Source of the DNA: Forficula auricularia
Taxonomy: Eukaryota; Arthropoda; Insecta; Dermaptera; Forficulidae
DNA: 64,000 bases
Direction of reading: 5' to 3'
Assembly (NCBI GenBank): GCA_024734495.1
Contig: JALMQS010000099.1
Span: 96,038,744-96,102,743, forward strand
Shown here: positions 23,390-35,958 of the stretch, in pieces
Layout of the letters: each line of letters starts with the position of its first letter
Position numbering within the stretch: the first letter of the stretch is position 1
Translations under genes and position numbers: made by a program
The notes under the pieces: model-generated
What the model was told of the DNA's origin: nothing
Seen by the model: the letters and a program-made list of their open reading frames with translations, nothing else
Database searches by the model: none

Positions 23390-24086
23390 AAAATAAAAAC
23401 GGACTTCAAAAAAATTAAATGCAACAAATAAAATACACTAAAAGGTATAAAATAATTATTATCTTATTTAGTTACAGGTAAACTGCGAAATATTAACATG
23501 AAATTGCTTTTTGAAGTCGTTGCCAAACAAACCATACCTATAAGCGAGCGTACCCACCAAACGTACTAAGTAAGATCCGTCGAGTGCGATTCATAAAAGG
23601 TATGTTTGGCACCGTCTTCAAAAAGTAATTTAATGTTAATATTTCTTAGTTTACTTGTAACTAAATAAGATAATAATTATTTTATACCTTTTAGTGTATT
23701 TTATTTGTTGCATTTAATTTTTTTGAAGTCGGTTTTTATTTTTTTCTTAAAAATTATTTTTATTTTTCTCTTTTAGTGATGTTATTAATAGTGATCATAT
23801 CATCAGAACTTGACCAAATTAATATGGGACCACCCCTAAGACACCCCCTTTTCTAATAAAAGAAGAATCATTGAAATCGGTCCATAAACAAAGAAGTTAT
23901 ACCTGAACATACATATCAAAAAAGGTACAATACCAATGAAACAAAAACGGGACCAATCGGAAGCTAGACTGGACCCAATGCAAAAAAATTCAAAATCGGT
24001 TCACAATTGCCGGAGATATGAGGTAACATAGGCACAAAAAAAAATTCAGTTGAATAGAGAACCTCCTCCTTTTTTGAAGTCGGTTA
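23390..24086 (+). repeat. R1 dispersed repeat, full-length copy
   Basis: Fold-back module 23393-23750 (arms about 165 bp around GTACTAAGTAAGATCCGTCG), then the body TAGTGATGTTATTAATAGTG through GGAGATATGAGGTAACATAG to the end CTCCTCCTTTTTTGAAGTCG at 24081. Flanks TTAAAAATT-rich. It lies in the intron between exons G and H. Confidence 0.75.
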
Positions 24087-24169
24087 AAAAGTGACACAAC
24101 TCAAATATTCTCTTTTTTGAGTTAAATAATGTAAAATGTTCAAAAAAATATCTAGTTCTATCAGAAAAA

Positions 24170-25555
24170 TTGACATAAAGATAGTTGATAAAAAATAATT
24201 TTTAGAAAAAACTCTTCAAAAAATTAAATTCAACAAATAAAATTCATTAAAAGGTATAAAATATTTTTCTCTTTTTAGTGATGTTAATAATAGTCTCTTA
24301 AGATGATATTTGCCATGCATTTTTTAAGAGAAAGCGTCAGGCAAATGAATCAGAAAATTGTATTAAAATTCAATTCATAAATAGAGACGTTGGCGGGTTT
24401 TAAATGAATGTTTTAAGATTGTTGTTTTTTTTATGTAAAAGATTTTATTTATTATGATTTCTTTTATTTGTTCATAAGAATTGGATATTTCCATTATTTT
24501 GTCATTGATCATATCATCAGAACTTGAGCAAATTAATATGGTACCACCTCTAAGTTAACCCCTTCTCAATAAAAAAAGAATCATCGAATTCGGTCCAAAT
24601 GGCAAAAAGTTCTTGCTGAACATATATAAAAATGAATGAATAAATAAATAGTTAGGTATCTTGACTACCTTGGGGCTATACTGATCCAAACGCAGAAAGA
24701 ATCATTAAAATCGGTTCATAAGCAAAGAAGTTATGCGTGAACAATGAACATACATAACAAAAAAGGTCCAATACCAATGAAATTTTTATGGTACTAATCG
24801 GAAACTATACTGAACCCAATGCAAAAAAATTCATCAAAATCGGTTCACAATTGGCGAAGAAATCAGGTAACATAGACACAAAAAAATTCAGTCGAATTGA
24901 TAACCTCCTCCTTTTTAACCGACTTCAAAAAAGGAGGAGGTTCTCTATTCAACTGAATTTTTTTTTTTTTTTTTTTTTGTGTCTATGTTACCTCATATCT
25001 CCGCCAATTGTCAACCGATTTTGAATTTTTTTTGCATTGGGTTCAGCCTAGCTTCCGATTGGTCCCATTTTTTTTATTGGTATTAGACCTTTTTTGTTAA
25101 GTTTGGTCAGGCCTAACTTCTTTGTTTATGAACCGATTTCGATGATTCTTTTTTTATTGGAAAGAGGTTATCTTAGGAATGGTGCCATATTAATTTGGTC
25201 AAGTTCTAATCATATAGTCACTATTAATAACATCACTAAAAAGAGAAAAATAAAAATAATTTTTAAGAAAAAAATAAAACCGACTTCAAAAAATTAAATG
25301 CAACAAATAAAATACACTAAAAGGTATAAAATAATTACTATCTTATTTACTTACAACTAAACGACGAAATATTAACATGAAATTACTTTTTGAAGTCGGT
25401 GCCAAACATATACCTTTTATGAATCGCACTCGACGGATCTTACTTAGTACGTTTGGCGGGTACGGTCGCTTATAGGTATAGTTGTTAATGAAATCAGGTA
25501 ACATAGACACAAAAAAATTCAGTCGAATTGATAACCTCCTCCTTTTTTGAAAAAT
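24170..25555. repeat. Compound R1 cluster (degenerate copy plus inverted copy)
   Basis: A diverged plus-oriented R1 copy (24170-24915, with non-R1 sequence inside) abuts a minus-oriented copy starting AACCGACTTCAAAAAAGGAG at 24916, which runs through a partial fold-back to 25480. A third R1 end follows (TCAGTCGAATTGATAACCTC) at 25515-25553. Frames at 24788-25024, 25094-25297 and 25343-25579 are translations of the repeat. Confidence 0.7.
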
Positions 25556-25559
25556 ACTT

Positions 25560-26930
25560 CTAGGGAGACCATGTGTCACTTTGCCGTTGCGCTGGAATTG
25601 AAATCTCCCAATCAGGAAAAACGTCCCTATTTTAGTTGTTCCTATCCACTTGTAGTGTGTATATCTAAGTTTTAAAGAAAAACGTCACATTTTGAATTAC
25701 ACCTACTCGTAAATAAAGATTTTTCAAAGATTTCTTTCAAGATAAACGACATAGTTTGTGTTGTGTCATTTTTATTGATAAGGTAAGTCCATTTTAAATT
25801 GTATACCTATCTGGTCTTTGTATTATTTTAAGTTGTGACATTTTTCTTGATTTATTCACTTCATTTAAGAAAATATTATACAAGAAAAGTGTAAAAAGTT
25901 GCAAAAAAGGGTTGTTGAGGGTGGTTTGTTTAACTTAGTTAAGTTAATGATAAATTTTTTTGGATCCCATAAACCAGCACAATCAAGAAAAATTGTAAAA
26001 TACTAATAAATGAATTGCTTTATAACTACAAAATGCAAAACAATATTTCAAAATCGTTCTCCTGAAAAATATGGATTTTTGAGATGTGTCACTTTTCTTG
26101 TGCACCGATGATATATATAATATAAATAGATAACCAGGAAATATAATCCTTAATCAAAATAATAATCTGCAGTGAATCCAGCTAGATTTTATAACTCGAA
26201 CAGAAACTAAATAACCTCTTAAAACTTTATAAATACCCGCTGCAGAATTGCTATTATCTAATTTTACTAATACTAAAAACGAATCACATACATTTTTGGT
26301 TTCGGATGAATAATATCATAAAAATGCCATTTTTTATAGAAAAATTATTAGAAATTTTTAACAGTTCAGGAAAATGAAAAAAAGGCTTAATTCAAATAAT
26401 TTTAATCAGAGTAATAATTTTGATCAGAGCAGTTTTGTCCCCACCCGCCCCAAAAGTCTGGCTATGCCACTGATGGAAATCGACCATCATCCACAACGAA
26501 TCAGCCAGTTCTTAAATTTTTCCTAATCTATTGCTATAAGCAAGCTATGACATGTCTATAACACACTTAGTTATTTCCGATCTTATATATTTAGAGTTGT
26601 TAGAAATGGATTATTCCAAAGATTCCCGTATCATATTTATTTATTCCTTTTTTTGTATTATTTCTATTTTAATAGTTCCTCAGCGAGAGCAATTTTTGTT
26701 CGACTAGAACTCGTCTGGACTTGTCTTCAAACCTTCTATCGGCGCCCTTTTCGGAAAATCATTCATTTCAATTGCCCCTTGAGACTATGCAACAATTTTT
26801 TTTCATTTCGAGAATCAATTTACTTTTCAAAACAAAAAGTATTTTTTTAGGAATATTTGAAATAACGGATAATAATTTGAAAATTTAAAGATCCTCTTGA
26901 AAATTTGAAGTCGATATTTATGAAAATACT
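25560..26930. other. Intron DNA, no exon
   Basis: AT-rich. The 26580-26800 segment is an inverted relative of 21650-21930. The frame at 26653-26850 lies in that repeat. No coding evidence. Confidence 0.4.
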
Positions 26931-26931
26931 C

Positions 26932-27133
26932 TTAGGGCCGGTTGTATGTCGGAGTAAATGCTTTTTACCACTAACACAGTAGATGGTAAATCGGAGGGAT
27001 TGATGGCCAATCAGATGCCATAGGCACTGATACTGCCTGGCATCTGATTGGCTCATCCCGGTCCCTCCATTTACCATCTACGCTGTGGCTAGTGGTAAAA
27101 AGTATTTACTTTGAGACATACAACCGGCCCTTA
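26932..27133. mobile_element. Harbinger-like MITE, 196 bp, TTA duplication
   Basis: Element 26935-27130 with inverted ends GGGCCGGTTGTATGTC and GACATACAACCGGCCC and near-complete fold-back symmetry, flanked by TTA on both sides (26932-26934, 27131-27133). TTA/TAA target duplication and GGGCC-type ends fit PIF/Harbinger MITEs. The minus-strand frame across it is not a gene. Confidence 0.85.
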
Positions 27134-27139
27134 ATGCTT

Positions 27140-29090
27140 GAAATTTTAGGGATGCGCAGCTCCACAGCATCCATGGACCGCACGCCACTGGTAGATAAAT
27201 AAAATTAAATTAAAAATTTGAGAAGAAATTGAAAACTTTTACAAGACACTGTATACTTTTCGCAAATTTCGCCATTCGGCAATTTTTTAACATAGAAAGT
27301 TGAAAATTGGAACCGGGTGCATTTTATTAACATAAACTTGGCTGACTAATTTCATCTGCAGTGCCCTAACTAACCGTTAAAGGGCCTTGTCCTTGTTAAA
27401 TCGGCATACCCAATTTTCAAAAATAAATAAATATTAATAAAACAATGCAAGAACTTAAATTCATTATTAGTAGTATTCAGCTTTTTTATTTGTTACCGTT
27501 TTTACTATGAGTATTTTATTTCCTGAACTTTTGCAGGGCCCCCTACAGGCTGTGCCTTGTGCAAGTGCACTCTCTTATACCTAGATAAGGTTCTGGGCCT
27601 CCATATGAAAATAAGTTTTTTTTTTTGATTTTCTATATTTTTGATTCGGCTATTCTGAACCTAGAAAGCTCTAAAACAATCAGCTCTCGCTTATGAAAAT
27701 ACATACAATTTGGTATAAGAACAAACTTAGACTAAAAATAACATAGACTTGGAGTTTAGAAGTAAATAATATAGATAATACGATTTTACCAGGTTTCCGA
27801 AAATCTTATCATAATTATGTTTAGATTATTTTAGATGATTATTTTTGAAAAGTTGGAATATTTCGTAAAGTCGAAAATGCTTATTTTATCCGGGTTTGTA
27901 AAATATCATTGTAAAAACCTTGTTGATAAAGGCTAAATCATTTAAAATTTAATTCAATTAAAAGTTTTTATTGATAAAATATATTTTATAAAAGATTGTT
28001 GCCTCTGTTGGTTGAAAAATTGTTTTTTCTTATTCTTTTATCTAAAATATAAAGAAAGATTATTAATGCATTAACCTTTTAGATGGATTAAATTCGAAAT
28101 TTTTTATAGAGAGAATGGATAAATTTATTATTTAAAAAAATATTGTCAGCAGAAAAGCTAGAAAAAAGTTAAAAAAGGATGTGTTCTGACATCTTTGATT
28201 TTTAATTTATATATAGAAGAAGTGGTCAAAGTATTCAATGATAAAATAGAAACAGAATAACATAGTGAGTTAGGTGATTAATATATTATTTGCAGCCAAG
28301 TTAAATTCGCCAAGAATAATTAAATTGAGGAAGAGCTGTGGATGTAGGCTTGATGATGAAGGAGTCGGAAGAAGTCTGTTTTAATAAAGTGTACTAATGA
28401 TTCTCAACTCATAAGTAGAGAGAATTAAAAAAAAAATAATTTAGGGTGAACAGACCACAAATGTTCAGTATTTCGCTGTTTAAACACTTTAGATTACACT
28501 GATAAACAATGAAATTTTCCTTTAAATAAAACTAAGTCATCTTTATGTATTCAGATGTGCTGATAACGAATATCGTATCCTTTTTTCTCAATCACTTAAA
28601 TTTTTTGCGGAACACCCACATTTTATAGTTTTATAGTTGTACGGTTTCAGGTCTCCGCAACCGACTTAACTTAGACTTTCTTTTTTTATTTGAAAGTCTA
28701 TCCAGCCCTCATTCGAATTCGTATAATTCATAAAGTATTAATGATATTAATAATATCTAAAATATATGTGTAGAATACCCAACCATATTCAAATTTATCT
28801 AATATATCTACAATACTGGTCCATGTTGAACTAATTTAAGCAACTTTGTCTCGCTATCAACTTTGCATTTCTCATTTGAATAATAGCTTTGTATGTTTTA
28901 GCTGCAATTAAAACTAATATTAAATAGCTATAATTAATATAGATACTAAATAAATAAAAATAAAGTGGCAATCGTTGGGTAGCTAGCTATTACTAGGCTA
29001 GACCATTCACTAAACTTGGAAGGAATCACACCACAAACAAGTAGATACTATTTTAGTTTCATCTAAGAATATTTTAAAAGTAGTATTGTT
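27140..29090. other. Intron DNA, no exon
   Basis: AT-rich. ATCCATGGACCGCACGCCACTG near 27168-27190 matches a piece at 43378-43402, an end fragment of a dispersed element. Otherwise nothing recognised. Confidence 0.4.
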
Positions 29091-29095
29091 GCATA

Positions 29096-29317
29096 ATGGG
29101 AATATATACCCATCAGTACCCCTTGCCTAAAAAATTAATTCCTGGACAGAAGAGTGTTAGAAATCACCCTCTACTTGAGAAAGACAGGATTTTGTTACCA
29201 CCGTTGCATATAAAGTTAGGACTGATAAAAATTTTTGTTAAGGCTTTGGTTCAACACGGTGAGTGTTTTGGGATTTTAACTCATCAAATTACCTGCCGTG
29301 ATAGTAGGTATTTATAA
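29096..29317 (+). pseudogene. Fragment of a TE-associated ORF (LPPLHIKLG type)
   Basis: Plus-strand frame containing LLEKDRILLPPLHIKLGLIK then IFVKALVQHGECFGIL. I recognise LPPLHIKLGL-x-x-FVKA as a phrase from uncharacterised multi-copy proteins in animal genomes that are probably transposon-derived. I cannot name the family. It is antisense to the channel, lies in an intron, and is cut off after about 65 residues, so it is treated as a relic. Confidence 0.45.
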
Positions 29318-29439
29318 AATTGGGAAAGAATTGAAACACTTCTTCGATGAGCCAGCGAATGTAATGTAATTACAATGGAATGTGTGCTAGAATTAATATG
29401 TTGGTTTTAATTTTTTTCTAATTTCTAGAAATATATGCG

Positions 29440-29480
29440 GCTCTGAGGATGGCCTAGACCTGGTGCCGAAACGTCATCTT
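29440..29480 (+). ncRNA. Hammerhead ribozyme motif, CUGAGGA/GGC-GCC
   Basis: CTGAGGA (29443-29449), one T, GGC, 11-nt loop, GCC (29465-29467), GAAA (29468-29471), CGT and C17 at 29475. The core is complete and GAAACGTC matches the motif at 55062. Helix I pairing is poor (one base pair), so function is doubtful. Confidence 0.5.
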
Positions 29481-29804
29481 AGAAGGCGTTAATTTAATAA
29501 AATAAGTCTTATTATTTCTTCTGATTCCTTCACCAAGGAATAATTAAGTTGATAAAATACTACTTTCAATTAAAATTCATTCTTTCGATTTTAAACGAAA
29601 ATCTAGATTTATGAATTCACAATTTTTAATTTAAATTATTTTCATGAAACTTTGCTGTTACGCATCATACCATTAGGGTAAATGAACTAAATATCGTGAC
29701 CAGGTTTGGAATAAATATTAATAGGTGAATATTTCGAGCAGTAATGCTGAGAAAGTGTACAAAAGTCGGCTAATAATAATAGAAAATGCGAGAAAGCAAA
29801 GTAC

Positions 29805-29941
29805 CTAGGGCGTCGACGGCGTGGGCTGCCGCGGCTAGGACCCGGGCGGCATCCAAATGACCCTCTGTCGCCGCCAAATGCAGAGGCGTTGCACTGTTGA
29901 ACGGGCTTACGCGAGTGCGCACCGACACTTCAGCTTTAAAC
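29805..29941 (-). CDS. TRPA channel exon G: ankyrin repeat
   Basis: Short exon of 137 nt, markedly GC-rich (GCC/GCG codons) against an AT-rich intron. It runs from AATACTCTCAG|G to CTAG|GTACTT. It finishes the codon of exon F (TC+G, serine), then reads FKAEVSVRTRVSPFNSATPL, HLAATEGHLDAARVLAAAAH and AVDAL, so one full ankyrin repeat is encoded. It leaves one nucleotide, which joins AA of the next exon to give DAL-E-AMDAQGLTPL. The +5 position of the donor (GTACTT) is not consensus, but phase and repeat continuity are exact on both sides. It is too short to appear as a long ORF. Confidence 0.88.
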
Positions 29942-30059
29942 CTGAGAGTATTATAAAATAAATTATTTTATTTTAATTCCAATGATGAAAGTCAACTAGA
30001 GAGTACACACCCACTCACTCACTCTGATGTTTTTGCATAATAAATGAAATTCAACCTTT

Positions 30060-30770
30060 TTACTTTACCATGTCATGATATTTTTTTTGCTTCGTATTTT
30101 CCAAATATCTCAAATCAGCTTAAAAAATTTTGATAAAAAAAAGCTAATCCATTGGTGCTTTAGTCAAAAATAAAACCTTATTTATAGTATAATGAACATC
30201 GAAAAAATTATTTTTGAATAGATATTATAATTATTTTGTTAAAATGTTTGTTAGTGAATGAATGCGTGTTTTTCCAAATATTGTCTATCCTCTTGCTCAA
30301 AAACCAATGAAGATATTATATTGAAATTCTATATTACCTGATTAGATTTTGGTTGAAATTGCAAAAAAAAAAGAAAAAAAAAATACAAATCTTTTAAAAA
30401 ACAATCTTAGAAACGTTTATTAAACCAGACGTTTCGGGAGAATGTAAGGAAAGCAACCCTTCTTTTATCTTTTTGTGAAATTTTAAATGTCCATTGATAA
30501 AGAGAGAAAGTCTGGTTTAATAAACATTTCTAAGATTTTTTTTTAATTTATATTTTTGTATTATTTATACAATCAATAAATAATTTTTTCTGTTGAAATT
30601 GCATTAAAAATTAGGATAGGGGGCTAAAAATTTTAACCCTTTGTCTGATTTGGAGCAAGTTTTGCAAAGTCTTCTGAAAATATTAATTAAATAATTTTAA
30701 TATACGAGGGGAGCAGGTGTATAGTAGTGTATATTAAAGTCATGAGATGGTTACGTCACATATTTTATTA
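30060..30770. repeat. Diverged M2-type element with nested palindrome
   Basis: Opens TTTTTACTTTACCATGTCAT and closes TATATTAAAGTCATGAGATGG, recalling the ends at 12397-13071. Inside, 30390-30440 and 30505-30555 are inverted (AATCTTAGAAACGTTTATTA / TAATAAACATTTCTAAGATT), and ACGTTTCGGGAG gives a hammerhead 3' half (CCCGAAACGT) without a CUGANGA box. Confidence 0.5.
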
Positions 30771-31915
30771 CAAAATAAACAGCATAGCATCTTCGTAATT
30801 AAAATCTTTTACATCAAAATAAATCATTAATCTATTTTAAATATTTAAAATTTTGACAACGACCATACACTTCGGCACTAAAAATATCAAAAAAATGGAA
30901 TTAATATCTTTGGAATTTGTAAAGTTCAAATAACTCTTCATGGTAACGCCTGTATATAGACAACCCGGACGGACCAGTATCACGCAGCTTGCATATTTCA
31001 GGCTGAGAATAGGTCAATATTTTAATATTTTCTCGTAAAATCATCTAGCTCCAAAAAAAGTTTTACACAAAAAATAACAAAAAAACTCATTTCCTTGAGT
31101 TTGTGTTTATATAATGCATCTCTCTGCCAAGTTTCAACTTTCTAGCTCAAATCGTTCGCTGACAAAACATCGCCAAATCTCAACATTATAGTATCAAGTC
31201 GTGGAAAAAGTTTTAACATTTTTCCACTTTCATTATACTAATTCTTGAACTTAAATAAGGTACATTTTTTCTGGTTATATTTTTTCTAAATGGCAATAAA
31301 AGAAAAAAAATCTTTGAATGATCTGAATTGACGTTCTTCGGTTTTTCTAACGGACAATATTCACAAATCACAGCGATTAAGTTTCCCATCTAAATAAAAT
31401 TTGGTTTTTGACATTGAACGATCAATTTTTTATTCTAGCCAAAATAATTTTTCAAAAAATTTGAAACTTTGTATAATTTATCATTATAACTGTAGCTATC
31501 ATTCAGAATTTTTACAGATTTTTAGCTATTATAATTTTGGAGTCTATAACTTACTAATACTATAAGTTTTAAGGAGTTAGATGTTTGTTCTAGGTGAAAC
31601 ATTTTAATATAATAATAAAACTCGAATCTTACTCAAGTTTTATTATTTTACTTATTTTATTATTTTACTAATACTAAGATATAGCATTATTTTATCTAGA
31701 TGTAACTCCAAAATTGTAATAGCTAAAAATCTGTAAAAATTCTGAAGGATAGCTACTATTATAAATAAAGTTTAGGGAAAGCGGTGTTGGTTTATAGTGA
31801 AACATATTAAACACAGGAATTATTTAACGGGTTATAGTGGTGTTTCACAAAGTGGAAATAAAATTAAAAAAATTAAAAAATCTTTTAAATTATTTTGGAG
31901 ATTTTTTTTATTTAT

Positions 31916-31954
31916 CTCTATACATATTTCGGACTATGAACCCTTCATCAGGAG
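31916..31954 (-). ncRNA. Hammerhead ribozyme motif in P2 left arm
   Basis: Minus strand: CTC (31954-31952), CTGATGA (31951-31945), one A, GGG, TTCATAG loop, TCC (one G-U pair), GAAA (31930-31927), ATA-TG-TAT, A17 at 31919, GAG (31918-31916). Helices I, II and III all form and the core is intact. Confidence 0.72.
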
Positions 31955-31986
31955 GTTTAACAGAAAACTGTTTCTTTCTGTTAAAC

Positions 31987-32025
31987 CTCCTGATGAAGGG
32001 TTCATAGCCCGAAATATGTATAGAG
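31987..32025 (+). ncRNA. Hammerhead ribozyme motif in P2 right arm
   Basis: Plus strand: CTC (31987-31989), CTGATGA (31990-31996), one A, GGG, TTCATAG loop, CCC (32008-32010), GAAA (32011-32014), helix III ATA/TAT with TG loop, A17 at 32022, GAG (32023-32025). Same helix I as the P1 family, different helix II. Confidence 0.75.
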
Positions 32026-32134
32026 ATAAATAAAAAAATCTCCAAAATAATTTAAAAGATTTTTTAATTTTTTAAATTTTATTTCCACTTTGTGAAACAC
32101 CACTATAACCCGTCAAATAATTCCTGTACTATTA

Positions 32135-34325
32135 TAAAGATAAAGTCTACAGAGTTTCAAATTTTTTGAATCATTACTTTGGCAAGAATAAAAAATTGAG
32201 CGTTCGATGCCCAGAACCCCATGTTAGATGGGACACTTAATCGCTGTGTAGCACTAGGTTAAAATTCAGATAAAAACTTGAAACTTGGGGGATATTTTTT
32301 TCATTTATTTAGAACCATATGAGCCACTGTCCGCTTAAATATTCGAAAATATCCAAAATAAGGAGCACCCTAATATAGGTATATGTTTATTTTCATCAGG
32401 CTGTGGACACCTTCATTGATTTCTCTTTATTAATCGGAAAATTCCCCAATTGAATGTTATTTATTTTATAGGTATTGTATAAACATTTTTTATTATTTTT
32501 CAGAATTATCTTGGGAGGTATATCAACTCTTTATAAAATAACATGCAAAGCACAGTATAGAATTAACCTCTGAAGAGAGAACATCTAGCAAGCAGACTGA
32601 TATCAGTTGAACTTTGTTCCAACAGATAAGTTCACTTTTTGGTTATTTATTCATTAAACTCAGTTAGCCTTACATTTATTTAATACATTAAAATTCTAAA
32701 TTTAATATATTATTTGTCTTTGACTATGAGAGAATCTCCTGGGGCTACTCGGCTCATGCCTGAGACGAGTATAATAATTCATTGCCGTTAGTAAAAAAAT
32801 TTCATATAAACTTTTTTTTGTTAAATAAAATTTAATTATAAAATTACTAATTGGATTAAAAATATAATAAATTGTAATTTGATTCAAATATTCATCTCTC
32901 AGCTTCAAAGATACGAATGAATTTACGTAACAAATTATTTTATCTAAAACTCATTTTTATGGAAGATAATTTTATACAACCATCAACTTTTTTGATATAT
33001 AGGTATTAAAAAAAAATTCTTGCTAATCCGTGAATGGAAAAGAAAAATTCACTTCAAATATAATAATATATAATACAACTTCAAAAGATTGTTCCTCGAT
33101 CTTCATATTAAATTGTTTAAATAGAATACAAGAAAAAAGTTAAGTCTTTCAGCATAAACTTTTGGTGGAATTGACTTTGACTTTGTCTCCTATATTATTA
33201 ACAAGTTAACTTAGACGATTACATTTGTATCTTCTAATTTAAATAATTGTAAGTTATATATGATCATTAGGAGAAAAAACACATTGGAAAATTAGAAAAT
33301 TAATTAAAAATTTTCAATATTTTTGTAAAATTTTCTAGTTTTTAGGGTTTCATTTAACAAGTAAAACGGAACCTAATAGAGTCGCTAAAATGTCCCTCTA
33401 TCAGAGTACTTTAGCTCGTAAAGTAAATAAGATACAAACTTGAAATTTTTGAAGTTTTTTGCGAAAATCAAAAGCGCTAGTTAACGGAGAACTAATTCGA
33501 AATAAAATTAATACTCCAAAGATTGTGGTAATATGGATTTTTTAGGCAGAAAACGGTTTGAGCTAAATAGCTGAAACTTGTCAGAAAGATACATACTCTT
33601 GTGTCAAGTTTTTGTATAAATATAAATACAATAGATATTGAGAAGGCACGTATACATAATTATACAATACTGCTACTTTCACTAGACCTAATAACTAGAG
33701 ACCTGATTTTTATGCAGTAAAAACTGCAAAAATATGCAATAAAATATGCAGTTAAAAAAGCTGAAATATGTAAGTAATATCCAGAATAAGTTGAAATATG
33801 CAATTATATGCATCAAAAGATGGCAAAATAAATTTTTTTATGCACTAAAAAATTAAAATTGAAGATTAAAAGACTAAATATTTGAAGGATTGCTATGAAA
33901 GGAATAAAATGATAAAGTAAGCTATAGATACGAAGTGTCAAATATGTACTTTTATTGCAACATAAAAGATTTGAAAAAATTCATTTAATATATTAGAAAA
34001 TCTTTAAACTCAAAGAAATAATAGGAGCTACTTGAATAAAAAATCAACATAATAAATATAATAATGTTTCAAAAATGTATTGTATTGCTTTTTTTATATT
34101 ATTAAGCTTTTCTTATTGACCTACAAACAAAAAACTAATAAAATAATGCAAATATTTGACCGACTATAAAAAATAAATAAAAAAAATAAATAATTAAATA
34201 ATTAACAAAGAATCTCAAAAATAATTAAAATTTGATTGTAATTGTGAATAATCCATGTTTACAAGTATTTTTTTTAAATTATTTTCAGTCTTTATTATGT
34301 CTACGGTCACTTAAAATTGAATCAT
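32135..34325. other. Intron DNA, no exon
   Basis: AT-rich, no recognised element. ATGCAGTAAAAACTGCAAAA and ATGCAATTATATGCATCAAA near 33710-33810 reappear at 35370-35520, so a diffuse element flanks the R1 copy between them. Confidence 0.35.
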
Positions 34326-34334
34326 ACGATGAAT

Positions 34335-35025
34335 AAAAATAATTTTTAAGAAAAAAATAAAAACCGACTTCAAAAAAATTAAATGCAACAAATAAAATAC
34401 ACTAAAAGGTATAAAATAATTATCTTATCTTAATTAGTTACAACTAAATGACGAAATATTAACATGAAATTACTTTTTGAAGTCGGTACCAAACAAACTA
34501 TACCTATAAGCGAGCGTACCCGCCAAACGTACTAAGTAAGATCCGACGATTGCGATTCATAAAAGGTATATGTTTGGCACCAACTTCAAAAAGTAATTTC
34601 ATGTTAATATTTCGTCGTTTAGTTGTAACTAAATAAGATAATAATTATTTTATACCTTTTAGTGTATTTTATTTGTTGCATTTAATTTTTTGAAGTCGGT
34701 TTTTATTTTTTCTTAAAAATTATTTTTATTTTTCTCTTTTTAGTGATGTTATTAATAGTGATCATATCATCAGAACTTGACCAAATTAATATGACACCAT
34801 CCCTAAGACACCCCCTTTCGGATAAAAAAAGAACCATCGAAATCGGTTCATAAACAAAGAGGTTAGGTCTAAACAAACCTAATAAAAAAGGTCTAATACC
34901 TATGAAAAAAATCGAAAAAAATGGGACCAATCGGAAGCTAGACTGGACCCAGATATGAGGTAACATAGGCACAAAAAAAAAATTCAGTCGAATAGAGAAC
35001 CTCCTTCTTTTTTGAAGTCGGTTAA
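34335..35025 (+). repeat. R1 dispersed repeat, full-length copy
   Basis: Fold-back module 34360-34700 followed by the body to GAAGTCGGTTA at 35014-35024, colinear with the copies at 23390 and 56305. The minus-strand frame 34703-35041 is translated R1. Confidence 0.75.
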
Positions 35026-35626
35026 AAAGAGCGCTCCACATCGACAGACGTACTGAGGAAAAATTTAAAGGAACTTAAACCGCCCACTTTTACTTTGGAA
35101 GAAAAATATTGCACACTTTTTGTCATTTTCGTGTAGAATATAGTATCTATAGTACAACTGAATAATAAGAAAAATGAGTGGGTTGTTTTTTTGTAGCTTT
35201 TGTTTACATCCTTTGTAATCCAACTTCTTACTTCGTAGTTCAGCACTACACTTTGTGATGTTGAGGCTTATTTCAGTTTTCTTCGAATTTTAATTAGTGT
35301 CCTCCTGTTTTATTTAATCTTTTTTTTAATTCTTTCTCCAAAAAAGTACTTTTAAAACCTCTGTATTTGGTGAGAAATATGCAATTTTATGCAAAATGCT
35401 TCAAATATGCAGTATAAAATTTAACCCAGAGTATTCTAGACGCATGAATCGGATAGATAACTGATCTCCTGTGGTCGTACAAGTCGGCAAACAAAATATG
35501 CAATTGCATAGGAATCCGATCTCTAATAGTTATTAAATAAACTAATTAAGAAATTTTTTATTAACGTGACATAATATTATATACGAACAAATACATTGAG
35601 AGTAATAAGAAACTTAGTTTACATAC

Positions 35627-35958
35627 GATAGTAAAATCTCGACACATTCTGCATAGCCATATTGAGCAGCAAAGTGGAGTGGACTTCTTCCGGAAGATGG
35701 TAACTTGTCACATGCATTGATAAGATCTATACTGGCGTCGTTTTTCAGCAGCTGTTGTAAAACACCAGGACGTCTGGTTTCAGTGGCGTTATGCAGGGCA
35801 GTAAATTCGCTGACAGGCCATCGAGCATCACTTTTGGCTCCCACTTTAAGTAAAGCAGCTACTACCTCACTTTCACTATCTCCATCAGTATCTTTAGGAC
35901 TGCAGCTCACTGCTCGCAGAAGGGGCGTTGCTCCTTTTTTATCACGCTTTTCCAATAC
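35627..35958 (-). CDS. TRPA channel exon F: ankyrin repeats
   Basis: Exon of 332 nt from TTTTTCGACAG|GTA to CTATC|GTATGT, entering in phase 0 and leaving two nucleotides. Three ankyrin repeats are visible. KKGATPLLRAVSCSPKDTDG carries an acidic insert before EVVAALLKVGAKSDA. The second is EFTALHNATETRRPGVLQQL then LKNDASIDL. The third is GRSPLHFAAQYGYAECVEIL, finished by the next exon. A plus-strand frame over the same bases is an antisense shadow. Intracellular ankyrin stacks of TRPA channels contribute to assembly and gating; that role is taken from the family. Confidence 0.9.

Larger units (their letters stand above)
31770..32130. repeat. Penelope-like terminal palindrome P2
   Basis: GCGGTGTTGGTTTATAGTG leads into arms 31817-31965 and 31979-32128 (GGAATTATTTAACGGGTTAT and its inverse; about 95% complementary by eye). 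The loop is about 13 bp. Each arm holds a hammerhead motif in opposite orientation. The frame at 31797-32033 is translated palindrome. Confidence 0.75.
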
